DNA of 61,268 bases from CAZTCJ01 sp964612085 (GTDB taxonomy: Bacteria; Pseudomonadota; Alphaproteobacteria; JAJFIK01), in assembly GCA_964612085.1 (NCBI GenBank), contig CAZTCJ010000014.1, forward strand, positions 1 through 61,268, written 5' to 3'. The notes below the pieces were generated by a model that saw nothing but the letters and a program-made list of their open reading frames with translations, did not search any database and had not been told where the DNA came from. Shown in pieces: positions 1 to 9,289 of the stretch; positions within the stretch are counted from its first letter, which is position 1, and every line of letters begins with the position of its first letter. Both the position numbers and the translations under genes were made by a program.

Positions 1-972
1 AGCGGCAGCGCGGGCGCGAAAATCCTTTTGCGCTTCCTCAAGCTCACCCTCGATCATGGCCGCTTGAGCCAAGGCCTGTTTCCGTTCCGCCTGCCTGGTC
101 TTTTTGTCCCGCATGACCGCGATGCGCTGTTCTTCCAGATCAAGCAGTTGCAAGCGCGGACTCAGCCCTTTTTCGACAAGATCCTGCCGGGCCGCAATAC
201 GTTGTTGCAACAAGGGAATCAGCTCGCTGAATTTGAGGATCGCCTGACGGGCCGCTTCCGCTTCGGCCAAGGCAGCCTCACGCCGCTGTGTCAGAGACGC
301 CCGCCTCGCATCGAAAGCAGCGGCACGCGAGGCGACCACTTCCGCCTCGGCCTGGGCCGCCTCTTCAGGAACCGTGTCCGGAGCATCGAATGCTAATGGA
401 TCACCGTCCGTATAGGCCAGCAGAGCACGGGCCCGGGCCCGGGCCAGAACCGCCGCGCTGAGATCGGCCTGGGCCGTTCCGGCATCCGCATCCGCATAAG
501 TCGGATCCAGGGCCAGTAACGGCGTTCCGGCCTGCACACTATCGCCCTCGGCCACATGAATGGCGGTGACGAGCCCGGCCTCGGCTGTCTCGACCGTTTT
601 CAATCGCTCGCGGGAGATAATCCGGCCTTCGGCAACGGCCACCACATCGACGCGACCCCAAAAGGCCCAGGCCAGCGTGACGAGCGTCAGAAGAATAATC
701 GTCCATAAGATTGCACGCCCGAGCGGAGACGGCGGCCGTTCCATGATTTCAAGCGCGGCAGGGAGAAAATCCGTTTCGATCGGCCGCACCGTGTTCGTCT
801 TGCGGCGGAGCGTTTCATCGCGCCAGGCGGAGAAAAAGATACGGCCATGATGGGCCAGATTGCCGAAAAATCCGTCAAAGCCCGAACGGCCCGGCCCGCG
901 CTCGCGCTTAGTGCCGCGAGCCTCCTCCTTACCGTCAGCAGGGTTTTCGTTGGGGCGTTCGGAAGACTCCAT
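1..972 (-). CDS. HlyD-family type I secretion membrane fusion protein (3' end outside window)
   Basis: This is the periplasmic adaptor that links an inner-membrane ABC exporter to an outer-membrane channel. I translated it directly: it opens with ATG at 972, one base past the stop of the ABC gene, and stays open to the window edge (324 codons; the C-terminus lies off the left end). A charged cytoplasmic N-terminus of about 85 residues is followed by one membrane segment (AILWTIILLTLVTLAWAFWG), then the biotinyl/lipoyl-like half motif (AEGRIISRERLKTVE, VAEGDSVQAGTPLLALDP), then a long Ala/Glu/Arg-rich stretch that should form the coiled-coil hairpin. The order ABC gene then HlyD gene with near-overlap is the usual type I secretion operon. 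No outer-membrane TolC partner is visible inside the window. Confidence 0.9.
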   Translation of the reverse strand, partial: MESSERPNENPADGKEEARGTKRERGPGRSGFDGFFGNLAHHGRIFFSAWRDETLRRKTNTVRPIETDFLPAALEIMERPPSPLGRAILWTIILLTLVTLAWAFWGRVDVVAVAEGRIISRERLKTVETAEAGLVTAIHVAEGDSVQAGTPLLALDPTYADADAGTAQADLSAAVLARARARALLAYTDGDPLAFDAPDTVPEEAAQAEAEVVASRAAAFDARRASLTQRREAALAEAEAARQAILKFSELIPLLQQRIAARQDLVEKGLSPRLQLLDLEEQRIAVMRDKKTRQAERKQALAQAAMIEGELEEAQKDFRARAAA

Positions 973-973
973 C

Positions 974-3136
974 TCACCGCTCCCCAAACGCAGAGGTCTG
1001 CATGCGCCACATGGCGGCATAGCGTCCATCTTGTGCAATCAGATCGTTATGGGACCCGTCTTCGATCACCTCTCCGGTCTCAATCGTGACGATGCGATGG
1101 GCCGTTTTGAGCGCACTCAAACGATGGGCGATGATAATCACCGTCCGGCCCTCGACGATCCGTTTCAGATTGGTCTGGACGATCGCCTCACTTTCCGCAT
1201 CAAGCGCGGAGGTCGCTTCATCGAAAATCAGAATGCGCGGATCCGTGACCAGCGCGCGCGCAATAGCAATCCGTTGGCGCTGACCACCGGACAAATTCGT
1301 TCCCTGTTCTTCAATCTCGGTATCGTATCCATACGGAAGCTGCAGAATGAAATCATGGGCCCCCGCCAGTTGCGCTGCAGCCGTCACCCGCTCAAGGGGC
1401 ATGGCCGGTTCGCCAAGTGCGATGTTTTCGCGGACGGTCCGGTTGAACAGGCGATTTTCCTGAAGCACAACACCGATCTGCCGGCGCAGCCAGGCCGGAT
1501 CGACAAGGGCGAGATCGATACCATCGATCAGTACCCGTCCAGACTCAGGGACATAAAGGCGTTGAACCAGTTTGGTCAAAGTCGATTTGCCCGATCCCGA
1601 CGGACCGACGACGCCAACGACTTCTCCGCTGCGGACGGACAGCGAGACACGGCGCAACACCTCGGGTCCATCGGGCCGGTAACGGAACGTCACATTCTCG
1701 AACTGGATATCGCCCTTGATGTCGGGCAAAGAACTGCGCGACGGGGCATGGGAGGCCTCCGCGGGCATATTCAGGATATCGCCCAAGCGCGATACGCCGA
1801 CCCGCGCTTCCTGAAACTGTTGCCAAAGATGCGCCAGGCGCAGAACGGGTTCGGCCACACGTCCGGCCAGCATGTTGAAAGCAACAAGTTCGCCCACGGT
1901 CAAATGGCCCTCGATCACCTGACGGGCGCCCACATACAGAATGCCCACCATGGCCAGCCTGCTGACCAGTTGGATCGCCTGCCCGCCCCAGATACCGAGA
2001 ACGGCAGCCTGAAACCCCGACTTCACATAGCCGGCCAGAACGGTTTCCCAGCGGGACTGCATTTGCGGCTCGACCGCCGCCGCTTTCAAAGTCTGGATGC
2101 CGGAAACGCTCTCGACCAGGAAGGCCTGGGCCTCCGCACCGCGCCTGAAGCGGTCTTCGATACGCGCCCGCAACGGCGGCGTGACCACGATACTGATCAC
2201 GATGTACAAAAGGATCGAAACGACAACGATCAGGAGCAGGAACGGAGAATAAAACCACATTACGATCAGGAAAAGAACCGTAAACAGAAGATCGATCAAC
2301 AACGTCGATGCCGATGACGTCAAAAACTCCCGTATCGTTTCAAGCTCCCGGACACGGGCGACCGTTTCACCGATCCGCCGGTTTTCGAAATACGACAAAG
2401 GCAGTGTCAGCAAATGCCGGTAGAGTTTGGAACTGAGCTCCACATCCACGCGGCATGTGGTATGCGTGAAGATGTAACTGCGCAAAGCGCCTAGGACCGC
2501 TTCGAAGCAGACAACGCCCAGCAATCCGACAGCCAGCACATCGAGAGTCGTCAGCCCCCGGTGCACCAGCACCTTGTCGATGACCACCTGGAAGAAAATC
2601 GGCGTGATGAGAGCAAAAATCTGCAGGATGACCGACGCAATCAGAACATTACCGATAAGGCCGCGATAGCGCATCAACGCAGGAATGAACCAGGTAATAT
2701 CAAAACGCCCAAGCTGGCTTATCCCGCCGGCCCGGGTCGTGATCAAAATGATCCGGCCATCCCATTTCTGAGACAACTCATCGAGCGACAGGCGTTCCGG
2801 GCGTCCGCCCGGCCGCTGGACCAGCGCCATACCGTCGCGCACCGCTCCAATAACAAAGAAACCGCCCCCGGTCGTGCGGGCGATCGCTGGCAGCGGCACC
2901 TGTTCCAGGTCGTCAGGATGCATGGTTGTGAGTTTCGCGCGGGCGCCAAGACGCAAGGCGATGCGCACCAAATCCTCAGCGCCGGCCGTCCGTCCGGCCA
3001 GGGTGTGCTTCAGTTGCGCGATGTCAGCCGGAATCTGCAAAAACTGAAGAAGCAGGACCAGGCATTGCAGCCCCGTATCCTCTGTATCACCATATTCGGT
3101 TGCCACCTGCTCAGGCGACGCGGTCGTAGCCCCCAT
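974..3136 (-). CDS. Type I secretion ABC transporter/permease with inactive C39-like domain
   Basis: This is a fused permease-ATPase of about 720 residues that would energise export of an unfolded protein across both membranes together with the downstream HlyD adaptor. Residues 10-135 form a peptidase-C39-like domain, but the position of the catalytic Cys holds Thr (EDTGLQCL, T21), as in the HlyB group that binds rather than cleaves its substrate. Six hydrophobic segments lie at about 155-420. The nucleotide-binding domain has Walker A GPSGSGKST (511-519), signature LSGGQRQRIA (from 615), Walker B ILIFDEATSALD (from 635) and the AHRLS His loop. I chose the ATG at 3136 because GGGAG lies about eight bases upstream; an in-frame start at 3193 exists but has no such site. 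The secretion substrate is not identified. Confidence 0.92.
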   Translation of the reverse strand: MGATTASPEQVATEYGDTEDTGLQCLVLLLQFLQIPADIAQLKHTLAGRTAGAEDLVRIALRLGARAKLTTMHPDDLEQVPLPAIARTTGGGFFVIGAVRDGMALVQRPGGRPERLSLDELSQKWDGRIILITTRAGGISQLGRFDITWFIPALMRYRGLIGNVLIASVILQIFALITPIFFQVVIDKVLVHRGLTTLDVLAVGLLGVVCFEAVLGALRSYIFTHTTCRVDVELSSKLYRHLLTLPLSYFENRRIGETVARVRELETIREFLTSSASTLLIDLLFTVLFLIVMWFYSPFLLLIVVVSILLYIVISIVVTPPLRARIEDRFRRGAEAQAFLVESVSGIQTLKAAAVEPQMQSRWETVLAGYVKSGFQAAVLGIWGGQAIQLVSRLAMVGILYVGARQVIEGHLTVGELVAFNMLAGRVAEPVLRLAHLWQQFQEARVGVSRLGDILNMPAEASHAPSRSSLPDIKGDIQFENVTFRYRPDGPEVLRRVSLSVRSGEVVGVVGPSGSGKSTLTKLVQRLYVPESGRVLIDGIDLALVDPAWLRRQIGVVLQENRLFNRTVRENIALGEPAMPLERVTAAAQLAGAHDFILQLPYGYDTEIEEQGTNLSGGQRQRIAIARALVTDPRILIFDEATSALDAESEAIVQTNLKRIVEGRTVIIIAHRLSALKTAHRIVTIETGEVIEDGSHNDLIAQDGRYAAMWRMQTSAFGER

Positions 3137-3298
3137 GATCCGGCTCCCATATTGCCGGTTGGTCCAAGCTCCCCGCCGCTTCATCTGCCTCAAGAGCAGA
3201 TGTCAGACCCATGTGCCCCGTCTTTTGTTTCCGGCGGTCAAGCCTTGCCCCATCCTGACCTGGCCGCCCGGTCTCCACCCCACTATCAGCTTCACCGG

Positions 3299-6200
3299 TT
3301 ACGGAATATCCGGTGTCGCTGAACAGTCCTTGCACACATACACATCATCGAAGAAAGCGTTGCCCGCTCCGTGATCCTGGCGCAACTCCACCCGCATCCA
3401 GGTGGTGCCGCTGGGCACCGATGACTGGCAGACCTGCTGCTTCGTCCAGTCCTGATTGGCCGGCCCGATACCGGCGGTCTCGTTCACGCCCTTGAAGCCC
3501 CACCCATCGTCGAAAAACACGATGGCCAGTTTGGCAAGGCCATAGTGGAACGACCCCGTCTTAACATAAACCGACGCACACACACTTTCTCCAGGCATCA
3601 CCGGCGTGGTCCGGTAGCTCGTCATCCATCGGGTCAGGCTGCTGGTGCTGCTATTGATCTCCAGTGAGCGCGCACCGCTGCGCCCGGTCGTGGCATGGGT
3701 ATATTGGGCGCTGCCATGGGTTTCCCAATCGCCGGACAAGCTGTCCTCGAACGAGCCGTTATCCAGAATATTACTCGGAATATCGCTGCCGACCGTGTCG
3801 TCGGACGGATCATTCGTCACACTGATCGTAAAGCTTTTCGAGAACGTGGCGCTGTCTGGATCAGCGACCTGGATCAACACCGTATGCTGTTCGGAGGCTT
3901 CGAAATCCAGGCTGACACCGGACTGAAGCTTCAAGGTCGATCCGGTCACTTCGAAGAGATCCGTCGCGCCGCCCATCAAGGAGAAGACAAACCCGGACAG
4001 GTCATCCGGATCTGTAGCATCCAGGCTACCCACGGTCGCGCCAGCCGCATTCTCCGTTACCGTTGCATTAGACAGGGTGATGTCGGTCGGCGCCTGATTG
4101 CCGCCACCGCCGGTCCCTTGGGACTCCGGCGTTGAGGTGCAGCTCCGGCAGGCAAAGACATCATCGAACAGGGCCTGCCCCGCCCCTTGGTCCTGGCGCA
4201 GTTCAAGGCGCATCCAGGTCGCCCCTGCGGGCACGGATAGGCTGCACACTTCCTGTTTGGCCCAAGGTTGGTTCGGCCCACTGATCCCATTTGTCTCCTG
4301 GACGCCCTTGAAGCCCCAGCTATCGTCGAAAAAGGTCAAAGCAATCTTCGCCACGCCGGAATGGCTAGTGCCGGTCTTGACATAAGCGGAAACGCAAACC
4401 TCTTCGCCGGGTGAGACCGGCATGTGCCGATATTCCGTCATCCAGCGCGTCAGGGAACTGATGCTGCTGGCGATTTCCAGAGCCTGGGATCCGGAATGGC
4501 CGGTCGAGGCCAAATTATATTGCGCGGATCCATGGGTCTGCCACTCGCCGCCAATGCCGCTTTCAAAAGACGGATTGGCAAGCAGATTGGTCGGCTGATC
4601 CATGGCATCATCCGTCACATCGTTTTCGACGACGATGATCAGGGTTTCCGTGTAGGGATTACCCGCAGGGTCGGTGACACGCACGGTGACCGCATGCTGT
4701 TGGGCGGTCTCGTAATCAAGACCCACGCCCAGTTTCAGCCGCAGCGTCGCGCCGGAGATTTCAAACAGATCCGTTGCGCCGCCAACCAGCGCGAAGACAA
4801 ATCCCGAACTGTCGTCCGGATCCGATGCGCTGAGCGTTCCGACCGTCAGACTGGGCTGGTTCTCAGGCACCACGGTGTTGGAAAGCTGAATATCCGTCGG
4901 ACCGCCTGTCCCTGGCGTACCACCGCCGCCGCCATCGACAGTCGCGGGGTCCAGATCCGCCGGATCATAATCGGCCACGGCCTGCGCGGGGCTCTTGCCG
5001 CAAAAGGCGCCAAGGCACGTTTCATCGTAAGGTGTCGCCGCGAAGAAGCCGGGATACTCAGTATTGCTAAGGCTTGAAAGATGCGTCCGGCAGGTGGTCC
5101 GGTCCTGGGTTTCCGTCGCAGGATCGGCGGGCTGATGATTATCGTAATCATAGCCGACGCCGTCGCTGCCGCTCGGCGACTGGAACAGTTGATTCGGCCC
5201 ATGACCGAAATCGATCTGATAGGATCCGCTATTGTCGCGATAACGCACGTAAATCGGATCATTGGCACTGCGCTGACTGTTCGTTTCGTTGCGCACCGCA
5301 ATCGGACCGCGACGCTCCGCCTGTGGATTGTTCCGATTGCTGTCATCGAAGTGGTTGCGGTAAATCGTCAGATTAGACGTATTCGCCAGATGGATGTGAG
5401 CGTAATCCGTGTTGTTTTCAAAGCGGTTGAAGCACAGTTGCCCATTGGTGTAATCGCCAGGCGTGTCCTGGCCCGGCACCGCCTGATTGTTCTCAAGTTG
5501 CAAGGCCGCCATGAACGGATTGTTCGGATGCGGAATGCGTTGCCCGGCGAAGGTGCTGAAGCGGATGGCATAATCCGTATTTCGCCAGTCAAACCACAGA
5601 GCCGATCCCCCGTGATTTTCCGAGCGCACATGTTCCCAGATGATATTGCTCGCCTGAAGAATCTTCGTGCAATTGGTCCAGGCCGGCGCGGGAATGACAG
5701 TGTTCGTATTGCAGCCCTGAAAGGTCGCGCGTGACACACGCACATTGCCGTGGCGCGGATTGGACGGGCCGATGGATCCCGGCGATTCGGCGGTCAGAAA
5801 ATGCGCGTTCACACCGAGAATATCGGCGATCTCCGTGTCGACGACACGCGCGTTCTTACCCCCAAGAATGATCCCCAGCTTGACCTTTTCGATCTTGACA
5901 CTGTCGATCACCCAGCCCTTTTCCGCCGCAATGACAGGGTTTCCGTTACTGGTTTCAGAGGCTGCCGTCGAACTGCCGCCCGTGTAGGGGGCGTTGTAGC
6001 CGACCTGATTTCGGATCAGAAATCCTTTGAGATAAACATTGATTGCCGTATCGGCCGTCGATTTCCCGTGCTGCCATCCTGCACCGCGAAAACCGACATC
6101 TTGTGTGAAATTGCCGTCCAGAATCGCGCCATGCAGAACTTCGGAAACGATCTTGATGTTATCTTCATAGTCGTCGATCGTCACATACTCATTGTAAATC

Positions 6201-6397
6201 CCTGGTTTGACAAGAATATAGTCCCCAGACTGAGCGTTATCGACGGCTTGCTGAATGGTAGAAAGAGCGCCTGGCGTATTCCCGCTGCTGTCAACGATCC
6301 AATCCGGATTGATGGCATGTGCCTGCCCCGCGATCATCAAGGCGAAACAGGCGGAAAAGCAAAATTTGGTTGCTTTGAGCGGGTGATACGGGTTCAT
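3299..6397 (-). CDS. Secreted right-handed beta-helix protein with duplicated cadherin-like and CBM-like domains
   Basis: A secreted protein of about 1032 residues. A Sec signal peptide (CFSACFALMIAGQAHA) is followed by a pectin-lyase-like parallel beta-helix (about residues 30-470; the STIQQAVDNAQSGDYILVKPGIYNE opening is typical, with Asn-rich turns). A Gly-rich linker leads to two consecutive copies of a unit of about 269 residues. Each unit has a cadherin-like domain (PTDIQLSN and PTDITLSN openings, NDPSDD/ENDVTDD ends) and a jelly-roll carbohydrate-binding-like domain (NPSFE/NGSFE openings, a DDSWGFKG/DDGWGFKG loop). Each unit ends with a Cys pair (CRSC, CKDC). The start at 6397 is preferred over a GTG at 6442 because it puts the signal peptide at the N-terminus. 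It is probably a polysaccharide-binding or -cleaving surface protein; no catalytic residues could be assigned. It carries no RTX repeats, so the neighbouring type I exporter is not clearly its route. Confidence 0.8.
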   Translation of the reverse strand: MNPYHPLKATKFCFSACFALMIAGQAHAINPDWIVDSSGNTPGALSTIQQAVDNAQSGDYILVKPGIYNEYVTIDDYEDNIKIVSEVLHGAILDGNFTQDVGFRGAGWQHGKSTADTAINVYLKGFLIRNQVGYNAPYTGGSSTAASETSNGNPVIAAEKGWVIDSVKIEKVKLGIILGGKNARVVDTEIADILGVNAHFLTAESPGSIGPSNPRHGNVRVSRATFQGCNTNTVIPAPAWTNCTKILQASNIIWEHVRSENHGGSALWFDWRNTDYAIRFSTFAGQRIPHPNNPFMAALQLENNQAVPGQDTPGDYTNGQLCFNRFENNTDYAHIHLANTSNLTIYRNHFDDSNRNNPQAERRGPIAVRNETNSQRSANDPIYVRYRDNSGSYQIDFGHGPNQLFQSPSGSDGVGYDYDNHQPADPATETQDRTTCRTHLSSLSNTEYPGFFAATPYDETCLGAFCGKSPAQAVADYDPADLDPATVDGGGGGTPGTGGPTDIQLSNTVVPENQPSLTVGTLSASDPDDSSGFVFALVGGATDLFEISGATLRLKLGVGLDYETAQQHAVTVRVTDPAGNPYTETLIIVVENDVTDDAMDQPTNLLANPSFESGIGGEWQTHGSAQYNLASTGHSGSQALEIASSISSLTRWMTEYRHMPVSPGEEVCVSAYVKTGTSHSGVAKIALTFFDDSWGFKGVQETNGISGPNQPWAKQEVCSLSVPAGATWMRLELRQDQGAGQALFDDVFACRSCTSTPESQGTGGGGNQAPTDITLSNATVTENAAGATVGSLDATDPDDLSGFVFSLMGGATDLFEVTGSTLKLQSGVSLDFEASEQHTVLIQVADPDSATFSKSFTISVTNDPSDDTVGSDIPSNILDNGSFEDSLSGDWETHGSAQYTHATTGRSGARSLEINSSTSSLTRWMTSYRTTPVMPGESVCASVYVKTGSFHYGLAKLAIVFFDDGWGFKGVNETAGIGPANQDWTKQQVCQSSVPSGTTWMRVELRQDHGAGNAFFDDVYVCKDCSATPDIP
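3300..4900 (-). repeat. Tandem internal duplication of a cadherin-like + CBM-like coding unit
   Basis: Two direct copies of a coding unit lie head to tail in the 3' half of the beta-helix gene. The period is about 807 bases, measured between the two PTDI-type domain openings near 4898 and 4091. The proteins align along the whole unit, including the shared segments SSLTRWM, CVSAYVKTG / CASVYVKTG and DQGAGQALFDDVF / DHGAGNAFFDDVY. Divergence is substantial, so this is an old duplication rather than an assembly artefact. Confidence 0.75.
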
Positions 6398-7022
6398 GAC
6401 GTTTCCCAATAAATTCCTAGGTTTAAGTTTTTTTGACTGCACTCCGACAATTCATCATCCACCGAATCGCAGAGATCAGTACAAGAATTATTATTCTGAT
6501 CGTAATGCGGGCTAAGAATGCTGTCAAATATAACAGCACAGTGACCAACTGAACTGACAATCAGTCCAGTTCTAAAACTGATGATTTGTCGGCGAGTGCA
6601 AAGAGGTGGAGCAGGGCTTATGAAACCTTAAGCATTATCTTATGCCTTTGGCATGACGCATGGCCTGCGTGCCAGCACACTCAGCAAAAAAGACAATCAG
6701 TATACTAAATGTTTATGGCCCGCCCTCAGCTTGGCTGCTGATTTGAATGGGGCATCTCAAGCACCAAAAGAAGCTTTAAACGTTCCGTTGTATTGAGATC
6801 ACGAGAAAATCTGTAGCCCTGCCAAACAGCCAAAGCACTTTCAGAGAGCATCGCTTCGAGATGACAGTCCTAAACAAGCTTGATCTATCGGCGAGCCTGG
6901 CCATGCACGCCGTGACGGTCTAACCTGACATTCTTAAATCCGGAACCGGATCGATGAGTACCGTGCAGGTTTTGCTTTTCGAAAGCAGACTGCCTTGCCG
7001 GAAGGACAGATCAGGGCCGCTC
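6398..7022. other. Intergenic region without a recognisable gene; contains an imperfect inverted repeat
   Basis: About 625 bases separate the start of the beta-helix gene from the 3' end of the iron-transporter-like gene. I see no convincing coding frame. The part next to the beta-helix start (about 6420-6720) is clearly richer in A+T than the surrounding genes, as expected for a promoter region. It holds a 10-base inverted repeat with one mismatch at 6547-6571 (AACTGAACTG, spacer ACAAT, CAGTCCAGTT), which could be an operator. A short AGAAT-TATT-ATTCT inverted repeat lies just before it, near 6484-6498. Possibly relics of older genes are present, but nothing can be named. Confidence 0.5.
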
Positions 7023-7763
7023 TCAGATGATAGCTTTCAGCAAGGCACCCACCGTGTAAGCAAGGGCGGCGGCCGTCATTCCGATCGAAACCGTTTCCAG
7101 GCCAGACCGCCACCATGGTGCCGTGGACCAGCGTCCTTTTAAGGAGCCTATTCCAAAAAAGACGGCAGCCGTCATGCCGATGGATATGGCGAAAGAGTTC
7201 ATCTGACTAAAGAGGAACGGCAGGAGAGGAATTCCACCGCAAATTATAAAGGCAGCGAAGGTGACAATGGCGGCTGTCCACGCAGACCGTAACGATCTTG
7301 GGACGCCATATTCTTCCGCCAGCATCAGGTCGACCCATCGATCCCGCGAGGCCGTGGTGACGGCGACGGCCCGTTCCAGATCCTCGCCTGCAAATCCTTT
7401 AGCGGCAAAGATCTGGCGAATTTCCTCGACCTCCCCTTCCGGCGCGACCCGGATGTGCCGATATTCCTGCTGCCTCAAACGATCCCTGTCGTCGGCTTCC
7501 GCCTTGGTGCCGCTGTAATTGGCGGCAGCCATGGAAAAACCGTCCGCTATCAAATTAGCGGCCCCGAGGATCAGGATCACGGTCGTGGACAATCCGGCTC
7601 CGGCAATCCCCGCAACGATCGCAAAGGTAGTGACGGCACCATCAATCCCGCCATAGACCCAGTCACGCAAATAGTTCGGCACCGGCCCAACGGACAACCG
7701 GTCAGCGATCTCCTGCGGGTCATGCCCATGCTCGAGTTCCGGCACGACAACTTTCCTCACCAT
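7023..7763 (-). CDS. VIT1/CCC1 family predicted Fe2+/Mn2+ transporter
   Basis: A 246-residue membrane protein of the vacuolar iron transporter (VIT1/CCC1) family, which moves Fe2+ or Mn2+ across membranes. The family N-terminal signature is present: LRDWVYGGIDGAVTTFAIVAG, followed by a second helix with the typical GAANLIADGFSMAAANY. A charged hydrophilic loop follows (about residues 85-145, with EEIRQIFAAKGF and EEYG, the metal-binding region in the family), then three hydrophobic segments at 160-245. It starts 23 bases after the stop of the upstream hydrolase gene on the same strand, so the two probably form a transcript that begins at the FNR box near 8530. A role in iron handling under low oxygen is inference. 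Confidence 0.88.
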   Translation of the reverse strand: MVRKVVVPELEHGHDPQEIADRLSVGPVPNYLRDWVYGGIDGAVTTFAIVAGIAGAGLSTTVILILGAANLIADGFSMAAANYSGTKAEADDRDRLRQQEYRHIRVAPEGEVEEIRQIFAAKGFAGEDLERAVAVTTASRDRWVDLMLAEEYGVPRSLRSAWTAAIVTFAAFIICGGIPLLPFLFSQMNSFAISIGMTAAVFFGIGSLKGRWSTAPWWRSGLETVSIGMTAAALAYTVGALLKAII

Positions 7764-7786
7764 ACAGATTTTAAGTACATCAACTG

Positions 7787-8482
7787 TTATTTCGGATCGG
7801 TACGATCTGTATCAGTGGTTTTGCCTTTTCCGATATGGCGCATCAGCCAGTTCACCGTATAGTGCGCAAGCTCATCATGACGGGAAAAGACGTCAAACCG
7901 GTCTATCGCTGCTGGAATTGTCACAATATCGGTTTCGGAAGAAAAGCGCTCAAGCAGTCCAAGGTTCAGATCACATCCCCCCCTTCTTGAAGCACTCTTT
8001 ATCAAGAGCATCGGTGCCATGATGGACGATAAGGGCTCTTCACTCAGATCGGGCCAGCCGCCCGCATAAATGACCGCGCTGATGGTTTCAGGCCAGTATG
8101 CCGCGGCCATGAGACCCGCCGCTGCACCGTCGCCAACACCGAGCAAAACAACGGGCAGACTAGCTGTTTTCGGATATGTGCGCACGAAATCGATTGCGAT
8201 CTCGATGCGGCTTGTCAAGAAAAGCGTTTCGGAAACATCCGTGCTGCCTTCATATTCATCAGGCGTAAGCGGATTAAAAACAAAACTGCCGAACCCGGCG
8301 CGATAGAAAGCCTCCGCGATACGCATGGTCTCAGGACTGAGGGAAGCCGCAGGGAAACTGTATGCAGCCAACAGAATAGCCCGCGCCTTATGGGGCAGTG
8401 TGAGCCCTGCCTGCAAATCAAGAGGCGGAATAACGATTGTATCGGTTAAACTGTCGTCATGCATGAGATCATGCCAGTCCAT
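7787..8482 (-). CDS. Alpha/beta hydrolase-fold protein with degenerate nucleophile elbow
   Basis: A 231-residue protein resembling dienelactone-hydrolase-like alpha/beta hydrolases: the strand-elbow-helix stretch LPVVLLGVGDGAAAGLMAAA at about 108-127, a late MAPMLLIKSAS strand and a terminal histidine region (SRHDELAHYTVNWL). The usual G-x-S-x-G elbow reads G-V-G-D-G, so the catalytic Ser is missing and hydrolase activity is doubtful. The ATG at 8482 has a weak ribosome site; an in-frame ATG at 8464 is an alternative. A perfect FNR-type box (8525-8538) lies 43 bases upstream, and the iron-transporter-like gene follows directly. It could be a binding or regulatory protein rather than an enzyme. 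Confidence 0.7.
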   Translation of the reverse strand: MDWHDLMHDDSLTDTIVIPPLDLQAGLTLPHKARAILLAAYSFPAASLSPETMRIAEAFYRAGFGSFVFNPLTPDEYEGSTDVSETLFLTSRIEIAIDFVRTYPKTASLPVVLLGVGDGAAAGLMAAAYWPETISAVIYAGGWPDLSEEPLSSIMAPMLLIKSASRRGGCDLNLGLLERFSSETDIVTIPAAIDRFDVFSRHDELAHYTVNWLMRHIGKGKTTDTDRTDPK

Positions 8483-8524
8483 ATTTTGCTGAGCGCTATT
8501 TTGGACGCGTTGTCTCGAAGGACG

Positions 8525-8538
8525 TTGATCTTGATCAA
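8525..8538. promoter_or_regulatory. Perfect FNR-type binding site TTGAT-CTTG-ATCAA
   Basis: The 14-base palindrome matches the FNR consensus TTGAT-N4-ATCAA at all ten specified positions. It lies between the minus-strand hydrolase/iron-transporter pair and the plus-strand YqaA-like gene. If it acted as a class II site (centre at -41.5), the minus-strand start of transcription would fall near 8490, just before the start codon. The window encodes an FNR protein with the matching recognition helix (9319-10089). Confidence 0.75.
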
Positions 8539-8698
8539 CAGGCTGGCCTTACCGTTTTCTCAGGCATCGGTTGCCTTGGCCAACAAGCTGATTGCAAAAG
8601 AATGTGTGCGTATGTGACGGTTTATGCCGTAGGCTTCTCATGCCTTGATCTTAAGCACGGCCTATGGCTGCGGGAGAAACCCGCAAAGGGGGAAACCG

Positions 8699-9289
8699 AT
8701 GGCAAGCGCCTTTCACCGTGTGCTTCATAATCTGCTTGCCTCGAAACGCATGCCGTACTGGCTGTGCGCCCTGTCGTTTCTCGACAACACAATTCTCTTC
8801 GTGGCGATCGAACCGCTCTTCATTCCGATCCTCGCGGCCCGCCGCAAACAAGGGTATCTGCTGGCCAGCATGCTGCTGATAGGCAGTCTGGCGGGCGCCC
8901 TCACCATGTATGCGTTGGGACAATGGGCCTATGAGCCCGCGATCAGGCCGGCTCTACTGTCATTAGGACTTTTGGATGCATTCACGCGCATTCAAGGTGA
9001 TCTGTCCATCAATGGCCTGGTTGCCCTCTTCCTGATCGGGGTCGTTCCAATTCCGTTTCAGCTCGCGACACTCGCCGCGGGCGTCTTGCATATGCCGCTC
9101 ATCCCATTCCTGATCGTTACGGCTCTTTCTCGCGGCATACGGTATTTTGGGCTTGTAACACTCATTATACTGATCGGAAAGCGCACCGAAACACTGCTAC
9201 AACGTTATGAGACAGAGATCATGGCGGCGGGAATCGGCATCTTTCTCCTTTTCGTCTTAACAAGCGCCTTTCTGCATTTTTTGGGCTGA
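8699..9289 (+). CDS. YqaA-like (SNARE-associated/VTT-type) inner-membrane protein
   Basis: A 196-residue integral membrane protein of the YqaA/DedA-like type, a family tied to membrane lipid and envelope homeostasis. Typical features are the hydrophobic opening ALSFLDNTILFVAIEPLFIPIL, a helix with GSLAGALTMYALGQWAYEP (the family's G-x-x-x-G...Y-x-x-G pattern), and the re-entrant segment FLIGVVPIPFQLATLAAGVLHMPLIPFL. The chosen ATG follows a strong AAAGGGGG ribosome site; the frame extends upstream only to a TTG. It stands alone on the plus strand and is convergent with the FNR regulator gene. Its 216-base upstream region holds the FNR box at 8525, which could also act on this gene. Confidence 0.75.
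   Translation: MASAFHRVLHNLLASKRMPYWLCALSFLDNTILFVAIEPLFIPILAARRKQGYLLASMLLIGSLAGALTMYALGQWAYEPAIRPALLSLGLLDAFTRIQGDLSINGLVALFLIGVVPIPFQLATLAAGVLHMPLIPFLIVTALSRGIRYFGLVTLIILIGKRTETLLQRYETEIMAAGIGIFLLFVLTSAFLHFLG

Noticed and set aside
860..2317. A 1.5-kb plus-strand open frame opposite the ABC transporter
   Set aside because: The minus strand has unmistakable ABC transporter motifs over the whole stretch; the plus frame has no family features or ribosome site.
3299..6397. The beta-helix protein as cargo of the neighbouring type I exporter
   Set aside because: It has an N-terminal Sec-type signal peptide and no glycine-rich calcium repeats or C-terminal secretion signal that I can see; the link is not supported.
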